Below are positions 1-8,328 of a stretch of 52,378 nt of DNA, piece after piece (position 1 is the first letter of the stretch; each line of letters opens with the position of its first letter). Both the position numbers and the translations under genes were made by a program. Origin of the DNA: Flavobacteriales bacterium (GTDB lineage Bacteria; Bacteroidota; Bacteroidia; Flavobacteriales; Flavobacteriaceae). The notes under the pieces are model-generated. The model did not search any database. It was given only the letters and a program-made list of their open reading frames with translations, and was not told the origin of the DNA. The stretch is taken from positions 1 to 52,378 of the forward strand of contig JAMONO010000016.1 in assembly GCA_027065715.1 (NCBI GenBank), given 5' to 3'.

Positions 1-434
1 GTGGTATTTCTATCCAAACGTCCTACCGGATAAATCCGAACCGGAGCCGATTTTTCAACCAATTCCATCACTGTTTTACGACCTTTTTCATCTTCGGTAG
101 TGGTTATAAAATTTTTAGGTTTGTTCAGCAATACATAAACCTTTTTCTCGGGTTTGATGGTTTCGCCGTTAAACTGAACTTTATCGTCGAGCTTTACTTT
201 GTATCCCATTTCGGTCACAATTTGCCCGTTTACACTTACCGCTCCTATTTTGATTAACTCATCCGCTTCGCGACGCGAAGCTATTCCGGCATGTGCCAAA
301 TATTTGTTTAAACGCATACTACCGTCGGTTTTGGTAGCCGGCTGCTTGGTTGGATTATTTTTCGACTTAAATTTTCGGGGTGATGAAATTTTGACTTTTT
401 TCGATACTCCTTTTCTGTTTCCTTTCTTGTTCAT
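1..434 (-). CDS. rluB: rRNA pseudouridine synthase, RsuA/RluB/E/F family (3' end beyond the window)
   Basis: This enzyme isomerises a specific uridine in ribosomal RNA to pseudouridine. Reading the minus strand from the ATG at 434 gives 144 residues without a stop to the window edge. First comes a basic N-terminal tail of about 40 residues. An S4 RNA-binding domain follows, beginning MRLNKYLAHAGIASRREADE. Then comes the start of the catalytic domain, with YVLLNKP and the active-site motif GRLDRNT, whose Asp is the catalytic residue. Only about half of a usual ~290-residue protein is present. A Bacteroidota -7 element lies at 480-487, about 40 bases upstream of the ATG. The family is certain; the exact position it modifies (rluB, rluE, rluF or rsuA) cannot be settled from this half. 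Confidence 0.9.
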   Translation of the reverse strand, partial: MNKKGNRKGVSKKVKISSPRKFKSKNNPTKQPATKTDGSMRLNKYLAHAGIASRREADELIKIGAVSVNGQIVTEMGYKVKLDDKVQFNGETIKPEKKVYVLLNKPKNFITTTEDEKGRKTVMELVEKSAPVRIYPVGRLDRNT

Positions 435-479
435 GATTCTTTTTATTTAGTTGTATTATTTTCAACAACTATTCCGAAG

Positions 480-487
480 CAAAGATA
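480..487 (-). promoter_or_regulatory. Bacteroidota -7 promoter element for the pseudouridine synthase gene
   Basis: On the minus strand this reads TATCTTTG, an exact match to TAnnTTTG. It would place the transcript start near 473, about 40 bases before the ATG at 434. No clear -33 TTG is visible at the usual spacing. Confidence 0.5.
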
Positions 488-547
488 TGACATTTTGACA
501 TATAAAATTCTCTGTTATAAAGAAAAAAATATCTGGCATGTTTATTG

Positions 548-555
548 TAAATTTG
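548..555 (+). promoter_or_regulatory. Bacteroidota -7 promoter element for the thioredoxin-like/glutaredoxin gene
   Basis: TAAATTTG is an exact match to TAnnTTTG. It lies inside the longest open frame, which could begin at 538. Transcription would start near 561, so both ATG 538 and ATG 559 would be upstream of or at the transcript start. The ATG at 577 is therefore the likely initiation codon. Confidence 0.5.
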
Positions 556-576
556 ACGATGAAAATAAAGAAATTT

Positions 577-1146
577 ATGCAATTGATACCGGTAAACTCA
601 TACGATGACATAGTACAAAACGCTGATGATAAAAAGTTTATATTGATTTTTAAAAAAGGAACCGCCCATTCGGATTGCGCCTTTAATAATTTATCTAAAA
701 TTGAAGACGTAAAAATTCTGTCAGTTGATGTAAATCATGTCAGAGATGTGCATACTCATTTTGGAGTTAATTCGGTTCCTTCCTTAGTGATTGTTAAAAA
801 TAACAAAGTTGAAAATATTGTCAAAGGTTGTCAAACAACCAATTATTACGACCAAATTATACACGAACGAAAAATCAGTTATACAACCAACGACGGTAAA
901 CCGCAAAAACGGGTAACCGTTTATTCGACACCAACTTGTACGTTTTGCAACAAACTGAAAAAATATTTTAACAAACACGGTATCAAATATACCGATATCG
1001 ATGTATCGCGTAACCAACAAGCCGCTATGGAAATGGCACGCAAAAGTGGACAACGCGGAGTGCCGCAAACCGAAATAGACGGACAAATTATCGTTGGTTT
1101 CGATACAGCAAAGTTAAGCAGATTATTAAATATACCAACCGAATAA
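577..1146 (+). CDS. Thioredoxin-like / glutaredoxin fusion protein
   Basis: The 189-residue protein joins two thioredoxin-fold domains and is probably a cytoplasmic thiol oxidoreductase. Residues 1-95 look like a thioredoxin fold with a cis-proline site (SVPS, P68), but the active-site loop reads GTAHSDCAF and has a single cysteine (C34) in place of CxxC. Residues 110-189 are a glutaredoxin with the dithiol CTFC (C121/C124), the glutathione-side motif GVPQTEIDG and a GF-D pair near the end. The start at 577 is chosen because a promoter element overlaps the two upstream ATGs. groES follows after 21 bases and is probably co-transcribed. The N-terminal domain resembles monothiol bacilliredoxin-like folds, but that is inference. 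No substrate can be named. Confidence 0.8.
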   Translation: MQLIPVNSYDDIVQNADDKKFILIFKKGTAHSDCAFNNLSKIEDVKILSVDVNHVRDVHTHFGVNSVPSLVIVKNNKVENIVKGCQTTNYYDQIIHERKISYTTNDGKPQKRVTVYSTPTCTFCNKLKKYFNKHGIKYTDIDVSRNQQAAMEMARKSGQRGVPQTEIDGQIIVGFDTAKLSRLLNIPTE

Positions 1147-1167
1147 ATAACTAAAAATCAATAAGAT

Positions 1168-1455
1168 ATGAGAGAGTTACAACCCTTAAACGAAAATGTA
1201 TTGTTAGAACTTACAGACGAATTTACCGAAGAAAAGACCCCTTCGGGCATCATAATACCCGATAGTGCCAAAGAAAAACCATCGTTAGGTCGTGTTTTGG
1301 CTTTGGGCAATATTGAAGATGCCGCCGTTCAACCCGGCGATGTGGTAATGTATAAAAAATTTGCCGGCAATAAAGTCGAATTGGACGGCAAAGAATATTT
1401 AATATTACCTTACGCCGATATTTTGGCAAAAATATCAGAAGTTGACAGTATTTAA
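1168..1455 (+). CDS. groES: GroES-family co-chaperonin (orphan copy)
   Basis: The 95-residue protein is a 10-kDa chaperonin cap. It keeps the mobile loop that binds GroEL (EEKTPSGIIIPDSAKEKPSLG, residues ~20-40), a PGDVVMYKKFAG roof segment and the terminal strand YLILPYADILAKI. Length is normal for the family. No groEL lies in the window, whereas groES normally precedes groEL, so this is either a relocated copy or a second paralogue. It sits 21 bases after the thiol-redox fusion gene, which suggests one transcript. A bidirectional terminator follows. Confidence 0.88.
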   Translation: MRELQPLNENVLLELTDEFTEEKTPSGIIIPDSAKEKPSLGRVLALGNIEDAAVQPGDVVMYKKFAGNKVELDGKEYLILPYADILAKISEVDSI

Positions 1456-1476
1456 CTAACTTGTAAATAACAAAAC

Positions 1477-1513
1477 AAAAAGAGGTTGCCAAATTGTATG
1501 GCAACCTCTTTTT
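1477..1513. terminator. Bidirectional intrinsic terminator between groES and ssb
   Basis: A perfect 14-bp inverted repeat (1477-1490 / 1500-1513, arm AAAAAGAGGTTGCC) with a 9-base loop and a T-run on either strand. It lies between the convergent groES (+) and ssb (-). Confidence 0.88.
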
Positions 1514-1529
1514 GAATCATAACAAAAGC

Positions 1530-1865
1530 TTAATTCTTATTGCCAAGCATCACCAATTCATTAATTTGTACTTCGGTAATATACCGCTTGGTGCCGTCTT
1601 GCGCATCATAAGTGCGATTGACCAATTTACCTTCAATAGCTATTTCTTTGCCTTTATCGACATAGTTCTCTATGATTTCGGCAGTCTTTCCCCATGCAAT
1701 CAAATTGTGCCAATAGGTTTGAGTTATTTTTTCGCCTTCTTTAAAATAAACTTCGTTGGTGGCAATACTCAATTTTGCCAATTTACGTCCGTTCTCCAAA
1801 TTTTTGATTTCGGGAGTTTGTCCTACATGTCCGATTAATCTTACTGAATTTCTTAAAGTTGTCAT
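1530..1865 (-). CDS. ssb: Single-stranded DNA-binding protein, short form without acidic tail
   Basis: This 111-residue OB-fold protein binds single-stranded DNA. The N-terminus NSVRLIGHVGQTPEIK, the core YWHNLIAWGKTAEIIENYVDKG and EGKLVNRTYD are typical of SSB. The protein ends MLGNKN directly after the OB fold. The Gly/Pro-rich linker and the acidic C-terminal tip (DDIPF-type) that recruits partner proteins are missing. Short SSB paralogues of this kind occur in Bacteroidota beside a full-length copy, so this is probably an accessory SSB. A -7 element lies upstream at 1938-1945. Confidence 0.88.
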   Translation of the reverse strand: MTTLRNSVRLIGHVGQTPEIKNLENGRKLAKLSIATNEVYFKEGEKITQTYWHNLIAWGKTAEIIENYVDKGKEIAIEGKLVNRTYDAQDGTKRYITEVQINELVMLGNKN

Positions 1866-1937
1866 AATAATAAAATTTTAATGGTTAATAAATAAAACTA
1901 ATTTTTACGTGCGTCGATTTGTTTTTAAATGACACTG

Positions 1938-1945
1938 CAAACATA
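1938..1945 (-). promoter_or_regulatory. -7 promoter element for ssb
   Basis: The minus strand reads TATGTTTG, matching TAnnTTTG exactly, about 70 bases upstream of the ssb start. The 1866-2078 spacer holds nothing else recognisable; it is very AT-rich. Confidence 0.45.
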
Positions 1946-2078
1946 CGACAAGCTCCAAATATTATTCGGTTAATAAATATTTACTTTCGTTTAAATTCGT
2001 TTATAAGTATTTGTTGTCGTTTATGTAGTTGTTAATCAAATATTTATAGATATTATTAATTCAATAGGAAACAAAAAT

Positions 2079-3995
2079 TTATCGAATATCGGGTGTCAAA
2101 CGATTTTCAATCAACCTGTTTTTGTATTGTTGAATAAAGGCTTTGAGTTTGCGTTCCATAGGTTTTATATCTACGGGCGATTGGAACAAAATATTATTTT
2201 GTAATAAACGGTCTTTATTGTAATTGTATAATCCAATGGTTTTTTCGTTTCTAAAACGCAATAAATAATCACCTTGCATAAATTCCCAAGTTCCGCCTGA
2301 ATAATTGACAACAAACGGATTTTTTTCTGTCTTCGGATCATTGCCAAAACTCAAAATACTGCCTGTATAATTTAGTTTTCGTAACAATCGCGGCATTATA
2401 TCAATTTGCTGTGTAAGCGTGCTGTCGAGTTTTATATCGTTTTTGTTTCCGGGTTCATAAAATATGATGGGAATGGCATGACTGCCTACGGTCGAATTGT
2501 ATTGTGGCAAAATACTCTGATTGCAATGGTCTGCCGTAATAACAAAAATTGTGTTCTGATACCAGGAACTTTGACTTGCCAATTCAAAAAAATGTTTTAG
2601 AGCATAATCGGTATATTGAACGACTTTGTGTATGGGCAAAGGTCCGCCTTTAAATTTTCCTTCAAAACCTTTGGGCAATTTAAAAGGGTGATGTGATGAA
2701 AGTGTAAAAACCGTTGCAACAAAAGGTTGTGTAAAAGTATCTAAGGTTTTTGCCATAAAAGGTAAAAATTTGTCGTCGGGTATGCCCCAATGTCCGTCAA
2801 AATCGGCATCGTTGTTATACTCGGTCATTCCGTAATATTCGTCAAATCCGGCTAAGTTGACAAAAGCATCAAATCCCATGGAACCGTTGGGTGCTCCGTG
2901 AAAAAAAGCGGTTTTATAAGCTTGTTGTTTCAATATTTTTCCCAACCCCAAGAGTTTGTTAGTGCCATAAGGCGATAAAACATAAGGTTGCACCAACGAT
3001 GGTACCGATGTCAATATGGAAGGCATGGCATCAATAGATTTTCGTCCGTTGGCGTAAGCATTGGTAAAAGTATGACTTTGTTGCATCAAACTGTCAAGAA
3101 AAGGGGTGTATCCTTTGTATCGGGGTATGTCGCGATTAAGTAAACCTGTATATTCACGTGCCAAACTTTCAACTATAATGATAACAACGTTTTTGTTTTG
3201 AAAACTCGAATCGGCTTCAAAGTGCTTTACCGGATTAAAAATTTGTTTTACTTCTGTTTCACTAAAATACTGCACCGGCTTAAAAGCTTGTTTTTTCAAA
3301 GTTCGAATAATGGTAAAGGGTGTATTCAAAACTATTGCCATTTCCAAAGGCTTGTTGATATAAGCACCGGCATTGTTCATGTTTATAGGACGTGTGTCGC
3401 GTGTAAAACCGCCTCTGATACCTACAATTGAAAAATATAAAACCAACAACAATACCGAAAAAGCCGATAAAAAATTTTTTAAATTAAATTGTTTTTGATA
3501 CATGGGTGTGTCAAATAATCGATACCAACGAAATAATATCCAAATAAAGAAACCGAACAATAAAAATCCCCACCAAAAATCTTGTAAAAATTGCACAAAC
3601 AAAACACCTATGTTGCCTTCACCGGCAAACATAAACAATTCAATCGTAGAACGTTTTAATATGTAATCAAAATAAAAAATATCCATCAAATTAAAAGCTA
3701 TCCCCAAAGAATTGGTCAATATAAACAAACCGAATAAAAATTTGCGATAAATCAAGTTGTCGGTAAAGGGATAAGGAAATAAGTATAAAACAATATACAA
3801 CAGATTTAGATATAAAAGTGCCGTCAAGTCAAAACGTAAACCGCCCCACATCATTCGCAAATAAGCCCCCCCATCAACTTGTTGAAAATGATGGTGGTTA
3901 TAGATAAAGAATATCAACCGCATCAATTGATACAAAACAAACAAGATGCTCAAACGCTTGATCAAAACCGATAATTTGTTGATAATATACTTCAT
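2079..3995 (-). CDS. LTA synthase family sulfatase / phosphoglycerol transferase-like membrane protein
   Basis: The 638-residue protein has about five hydrophobic segments in residues 10-195 and then an extracytoplasmic alkaline-phosphatase-superfamily domain. Catalytic features of the LtaS/sulfatase type are visible: metal ligand E276 in IVESLA, a likely nucleophile S320 in NGRKSIDAMPS, and ITADHCN plus SHAIPIIFYEPG near the C-terminus. Bacteroidota do not make Gram-positive lipoteichoic acid, so the activity is probably transfer of a phospho-group such as phosphoglycerol or phosphoethanolamine to an envelope glycan; the substrate is unknown. coaD lies upstream on the same strand with a 111-base gap. 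Confidence 0.85.
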   Translation of the reverse strand: MKYIINKLSVLIKRLSILFVLYQLMRLIFFIYNHHHFQQVDGGAYLRMMWGGLRFDLTALLYLNLLYIVLYLFPYPFTDNLIYRKFLFGLFILTNSLGIAFNLMDIFYFDYILKRSTIELFMFAGEGNIGVLFVQFLQDFWWGFLLFGFFIWILFRWYRLFDTPMYQKQFNLKNFLSAFSVLLLVLYFSIVGIRGGFTRDTRPINMNNAGAYINKPLEMAIVLNTPFTIIRTLKKQAFKPVQYFSETEVKQIFNPVKHFEADSSFQNKNVVIIIVESLAREYTGLLNRDIPRYKGYTPFLDSLMQQSHTFTNAYANGRKSIDAMPSILTSVPSLVQPYVLSPYGTNKLLGLGKILKQQAYKTAFFHGAPNGSMGFDAFVNLAGFDEYYGMTEYNNDADFDGHWGIPDDKFLPFMAKTLDTFTQPFVATVFTLSSHHPFKLPKGFEGKFKGGPLPIHKVVQYTDYALKHFFELASQSSWYQNTIFVITADHCNQSILPQYNSTVGSHAIPIIFYEPGNKNDIKLDSTLTQQIDIMPRLLRKLNYTGSILSFGNDPKTEKNPFVVNYSGGTWEFMQGDYLLRFRNEKTIGLYNYNKDRLLQNNILFQSPVDIKPMERKLKAFIQQYKNRLIENRLTPDIR

Positions 3996-4106
3996 ATTGT
4001 AAGTTTTGCCTTTTTTTATTACCTATAAAAAACATACACAAATGTTCGATATTTATCGTGTTTTTTTCGAAAGCTTTACAGGTATGATTTTTTGTTCTGT
4101 CAAACC

Positions 4107-4568
4107 TTATTTTATCATTTTTACCACTTCGGGAGGCACTAAACTCGACACATCGCCGCCGTTACGATAAATATCTCTTACAATACTGCTACTGATATAT
4201 GAAGTATCGGGACCGGTCAGCAAAAAAACCGTTTCAACACCCCCCAATTTACGGTTGGTTTGTGCTATGGCTTTTTCAAATTCAAAATCTGCCGGATTAC
4301 GTAATCCGCGTAAGATAAATTTCAAATGGTGTTTGTGGCAAAAATCCACTGTCAAACCGGTATAATCGGTAACCGTTATTTTCGGTTCGTTTTGATAAAC
4401 GGCTTGTATCATTTGTTTTCGTTTATCTACATCAAACATATATTTTTTATCAACATTAATTCCAATGGCAATGATTAATTGGTCAAAAAGCGGTAAGGCT
4501 CTGTTGATAATATCGGTATGTCCCAAAGTAATGGGGTCAAAAGAACCCGGAAAAACAGCTATTTTCAT
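4107..4568 (-). CDS. coaD: Phosphopantetheine adenylyltransferase
   Basis: This enzyme of coenzyme A synthesis converts 4'-phosphopantetheine and ATP to dephospho-CoA. At 153 residues it has the usual length. It carries the nucleotidyltransferase motif GSFDPITLGH (residues 8-17), the LRGLRNPADFEFE substrate loop and the ATP-phosphate motif ISSSIVRD. The terminal PPEVVKMIK is also typical. It is read in the same direction as the sulfatase gene. Confidence 0.96.
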   Translation of the reverse strand: MKIAVFPGSFDPITLGHTDIINRALPLFDQLIIAIGINVDKKYMFDVDKRKQMIQAVYQNEPKITVTDYTGLTVDFCHKHHLKFILRGLRNPADFEFEKAIAQTNRKLGGVETVFLLTGPDTSYISSSIVRDIYRNGGDVSSLVPPEVVKMIK

Positions 4569-4704
4569 ATTTACTAGAATTTTACGGGTAAAGGTATAAA
4601 ATTTTAACTTAAAAAGAATGTCATGTAAGTCCTTGTTTCAATCTCTTGTCAAAACCAATAATTATTAAGTTATTGATTATCAAACAAAAATATACCAATA
4701 AAAA

Positions 4705-6480
4705 TTACCCTTTAAAATTTATTTTTCGCATACGTAAGTTTTTCGGTGTTATTTCCAGGTATTCATCGTCGCGAATATATTCCATTGCTTCTTCGAGTGA
4801 AAAACGAACTTTGGGAGCAATTTTCATATTTTCGTCCGAGCCCGATGCTCGCATATTGGTTATTTTTTTGCCTTTGGTCAAATTAGCCGTTATATCTTTG
4901 TCTCGTGTATTTTCACCAACCACTTGACCTACATAAACTTCTTCTTGCGGTTCAACAAAAAAACGACCTCTGTCTTGCAAACGGTCTAACGAATAAGCCG
5001 AAACTTTTCCGGCTTCCATTGAAACTATGGCTCCTTTATTTCGTTCGGGTATATCACCTTTGTAAGGTGCATATTCTCTAAAACGGTGATTCATAACAGC
5101 CGTGCCGGCAGTTGCCGTCAAAATACTGTTTCTCAATCCGATAAGACCTCTCGAAGTAATATCAAATTCCAGATGCATAACATCACCTTTGGGTTCCATT
5201 GCCAGTAAGTCGCCTTTACGGTTTGAAACCAATTCAATGACTTTACCGCTGTAAGTTTCGGGCACATCAATTATCAAAGTTTCGTATGGTTCGTGTTTTT
5301 TTCCGTCAATTTCTTTGTATAAAACTCGGGGTTTGCCTACTTGCAGTTCGTAGCCTTCGCGTCGCATGGTCTCAATAAGAACGGACAAATGCAATATACC
5401 GCGTCCAAAGACATTAAATTTATCTTCGGTATCGGTAGGTTCAACTCGCAGAGCCAGATTTTTTTCGGTTTCTTTTATCAAACGGTCTCGCAAATGTCGC
5501 GAAGTTACATATTTGCCTTCTTTTCCAAAAAAGGGTGAATTGTTAATGGTAAACAACATACTCATAGTAGGCTCGTCAATGGCAATTCGTTCCAAAGCTT
5601 CGGGGTGTTCTACATCGGTAATGGTATCTCCTATTTCAAAATTATCCATACCCACAATGGCACAAATGTCTCCGCTTTGCACTTCGGTTACTTTTTCTTT
5701 TCCTAAACCGGTAAAAACATAAAGCTCTTTAACTCTTGATTTTTGGGGCGGGTGTTCTCTGCCGAGCAATAACACATCTTCACCTTGTTTGATTACACCT
5801 CTAAAAATACGTCCAATAGCAATACGACCGACAAAATTGGAATAATCCAACGAAGTAATTTGCATTTGCAAAGGTCCTTCATTATGCGGAGCTTCGGGAA
5901 TATGTTCAACTATGGTATCTAACAAAGGTTTGACGGTTCCTGTTGGTTGTGTCCAGCCTTCGGTACTCATCCAGCCTTGTTTTGCCGAACCGTAAACCGT
6001 AGGAAAGTCCAGTTGCTCTTCGGTAGCCCCCAAATTATACATCAGGTCAAAGATTTGTTCTTGCACTTCATCGGGTTTGCAATTTTCTTTATCAACTTTG
6101 TTGATAACCACTATGGGCTTTAACCCCAATGAAATGGCTTTGCTCAAAACAAAACGGGTTTGTGGCATGGCTCCTTCAAAAGCATCGACCAGCAACAATA
6201 CACCGTCAGCCATTTTTAATACCCGTTCGACTTCACCCCCGAAATCGGCGTGACCGGGTGTGTCTATTATATTAATTTTTACGCCGTCATAATCGACCGA
6301 TACGTTTTTTGACAAAATGGTTATACCTCTTTCGCGTTCCAAATCATTGGAATCGAGCAACAAGTCTTTGTGTTCTTTTCGCTCGTCGAGCAGGTTGCTT
6401 TCTTGAATAATTTTGTCCACCAAAGTTGTTTTACCGTGATCGACATGCGCTATAATGGCAATGTTTCTAATGGATTTCAT
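4705..6480 (-). CDS. typA: Translational GTPase TypA/BipA
   Basis: The 591-residue ribosome-associated GTPase is involved in stress adaptation and ribosome assembly. The G domain shows AHVDHGKTT (P-loop, residues ~11-19), RGITI (switch I), DTPGHADFGGE (G3) and NKVDK (G4). EF-G-like domains and the TypA-specific C-terminal domain (RNKGAIVSMEAGKVSAY, GENTRDKDITANLTK) follow. The frame is open upstream to 6525, but an exact -7 promoter element at 6523-6530 overlaps that extension. The ATG at 6480 (MKSIRNIAIIAH) is therefore the start. Confidence 0.96.
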   Translation of the reverse strand: MKSIRNIAIIAHVDHGKTTLVDKIIQESNLLDERKEHKDLLLDSNDLERERGITILSKNVSVDYDGVKINIIDTPGHADFGGEVERVLKMADGVLLLVDAFEGAMPQTRFVLSKAISLGLKPIVVINKVDKENCKPDEVQEQIFDLMYNLGATEEQLDFPTVYGSAKQGWMSTEGWTQPTGTVKPLLDTIVEHIPEAPHNEGPLQMQITSLDYSNFVGRIAIGRIFRGVIKQGEDVLLLGREHPPQKSRVKELYVFTGLGKEKVTEVQSGDICAIVGMDNFEIGDTITDVEHPEALERIAIDEPTMSMLFTINNSPFFGKEGKYVTSRHLRDRLIKETEKNLALRVEPTDTEDKFNVFGRGILHLSVLIETMRREGYELQVGKPRVLYKEIDGKKHEPYETLIIDVPETYSGKVIELVSNRKGDLLAMEPKGDVMHLEFDITSRGLIGLRNSILTATAGTAVMNHRFREYAPYKGDIPERNKGAIVSMEAGKVSAYSLDRLQDRGRFFVEPQEEVYVGQVVGENTRDKDITANLTKGKKITNMRASGSDENMKIAPKVRFSLEEAMEYIRDDEYLEITPKNLRMRKINFKG

Positions 6481-6522
6481 AAATATTTTTATAATCGATT
6501 GTCCGTAAGACATTTTAAGCGG

Positions 6523-6530
6523 CAAATATA
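6523..6530 (-). promoter_or_regulatory. -7 promoter element for typA
   Basis: The minus strand reads TATATTTG, an exact TAnnTTTG match. The predicted transcript start near 6516 gives a ~36-base leader to the ATG at 6480 and rules out the upstream in-frame ATG at 6525. Confidence 0.55.
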
Positions 6531-6701
6531 CACTATTTTTTTAGACACCTATGATTGTTAATAAGGCATAATAACTTCAAAATAACATACAAATTAGACC
6601 AAATCGATTTATAAAATGATTTGTTATAACAATCGGTTGTTAATATTTATCCTTATTTTATGAACAACATTAAAATTTGTATTTTTACCAAAATTTTTAT
6701 C

Positions 6702-7607
6702 ATGTTTTTACAAGAAAACGATTGGGTGGCTTTGGTTAGTCCGGCAGGATTTTTACCGGATGATACCGTTGTTAAACATGCCGTTAAGTTATTGAAAAAA
6801 TGGCATTTGCGTGCCTATGTAGCGCCTCATGCTTTGGAAAGATACGGACATTTTGCAGGCACCGACACACAGCGTCTCTCCGATTTGCAAGAGGTATTTG
6901 ACAATCCCGAAATCAAAATGATCTGGGCACTGAGAGGTGGTTACGGAAGTATAAGGATTGTAGATAAACTCGATTTCACTCATTTTAATAAGCAACCTAA
7001 ATTGTTAGTCGGATTTTCGGACATAACCATTTTGCACAATAAAATACAATTGCAAAACCATTATGGCTTGCATGCCTTCATGCCTGTGCAACTCAAAGAT
7101 AAAATAAGTAAAGAAGTAGTAAAACAAACCAAAAGGGCTATCCGTGGCAATGAGATTTTATACAGGTTTAAAAAATCTGCTTACAACACTGATTTTAAGC
7201 AAGTTGAAGGAGTTGTTACCGGAGGTAATTTGGCAAATTTGTATAGTGTTTTGGGTACAAATTTGGATATTGACACTCAACAAAAAATATTATTTATTGA
7301 AGACGTAGGCGAACAATTGTATCAAATAGATCGCATGATGATTGCCTTAAAAAAAGCCGGAAAATTCAATAAGTTGAAAGCCTTGTTAGTAGGACAGTTT
7401 ACCGATATACCGGACAATAAACCTTCGTTTGCAAAATCTTATCAACAAATTATTTTGGAACACACCCGCAAATTTGATTTTCCTGTTATATTTGATGCAC
7501 CCATAGGACATATCACCAACAATTATCCGTTGATGCTCGGACATCAATTATTGTTAAAAGATGAAAACAACCGGATTTTGCTCCGACAACCCGCTTTAAA
7601 AGTTTAG
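6702..7607 (+). CDS. LD-carboxypeptidase (peptidase family S66)
   Basis: The enzyme removes the terminal D-amino acid from tetrapeptides of peptidoglycan during recycling; MccF-like self-immunity proteins belong to the same family. Starting at ATG 6702 (MFLQENDWVALVSPAG) gives 301 residues, the usual length. The Ser-Glu-His triad is visible: S106 in VGFSDIT, Glu in LFIEDVGEQLYQIDRM and His in APIGHITNNYP. The oxyanion region ALRGGYGS is intact. The ATG at 6660 would add 14 hydrophobic residues that do not belong to the family. lipB begins 4 bases after the stop, so the two form an operon. Confidence 0.92.
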   Translation: MFLQENDWVALVSPAGFLPDDTVVKHAVKLLKKWHLRAYVAPHALERYGHFAGTDTQRLSDLQEVFDNPEIKMIWALRGGYGSIRIVDKLDFTHFNKQPKLLVGFSDITILHNKIQLQNHYGLHAFMPVQLKDKISKEVVKQTKRAIRGNEILYRFKKSAYNTDFKQVEGVVTGGNLANLYSVLGTNLDIDTQQKILFIEDVGEQLYQIDRMMIALKKAGKFNKLKALLVGQFTDIPDNKPSFAKSYQQIILEHTRKFDFPVIFDAPIGHITNNYPLMLGHQLLLKDENNRILLRQPALKV

Positions 7608-7611
7608 TTTT

Positions 7612-8328
7612 ATGCCAGTCAATCAAATCATCTATTACCAAGATTTGGGAATTACCGATTATCAAACGGCTTTTACACAACAAAATATATTGTTTGAACA
7701 ATTAAAGCAATCGAAAATAGACAATAAATATCGTCAAATACCGCAACCAACCGATAATTATTTTTTGTTTACCGAACATCCGCACGTTTATACCTTGGGC
7801 AAAAGCGGCAAAGAAGAACATTTATTGATTGACGAAAAACAACGAAGTGAAAAATCGGTGCAATTTATTAAAACCGACAGAGGAGGAGACATTACCTATC
7901 ACGGTCCGGGACAGATAGTCGGATATCCCATTATTGATTTGGATAATTTTGGTTTGGATATATTGGCTTATATGCGACTGATGGAAGAAATTATCATCGA
8001 TTTATTAAAAAAATATGACATACAAGGCGAACGCAGCCAAGGAGAAACCGGTGTTTGGATTGATGCAGGCAAACCGACCGCCCGAAAAATTTGTGCCATG
8101 GGCGTAAAAACCAGCCGCTGGATTACCATGCACGGATTTGCTTTGAACGTAAGTCCCGATTTAAGTTATTTTAATCATATTATACCTTGCGGTATTCATA
8201 ACAAAGGTGTTACATCTATGCAAAAGGAACTGGGTTATATCCCAAACCAAGAGGTATTGAAACAAGAAATACGGGATTTGTTTGCTTTGCTATTACCGGC
8301 AAAGTTTGTTGCCAAAAAATTATTTTAA
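7612..8328 (+). CDS. lipB: Octanoyltransferase (lipoate biosynthesis)
   Basis: The enzyme transfers octanoate from acyl-carrier protein to lipoyl domains, the first step in lipoate assembly. It has 238 residues. Family motifs are RGGDITYHGPGQIVGYPI (residues 90-107), the catalytic lysine K159 in ARKICAMGVK, WITMHGFALN, and the catalytic cysteine C193 in IIPCGI. It is coupled to the LD-carboxypeptidase gene upstream. Its last 4 bases overlap the end of the convergent SPOR gene. Confidence 0.96.
   Translation: MPVNQIIYYQDLGITDYQTAFTQQNILFEQLKQSKIDNKYRQIPQPTDNYFLFTEHPHVYTLGKSGKEEHLLIDEKQRSEKSVQFIKTDRGGDITYHGPGQIVGYPIIDLDNFGLDILAYMRLMEEIIIDLLKKYDIQGERSQGETGVWIDAGKPTARKICAMGVKTSRWITMHGFALNVSPDLSYFNHIIPCGIHNKGVTSMQKELGYIPNQEVLKQEIRDLFALLLPAKFVAKKLF

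Noticed and set aside
199-450. Plus-strand open frame of 83 residues at the left edge
   Set aside because: It is antisense to the S4/pseudouridine synthase frame on the minus strand, which has clear family motifs.
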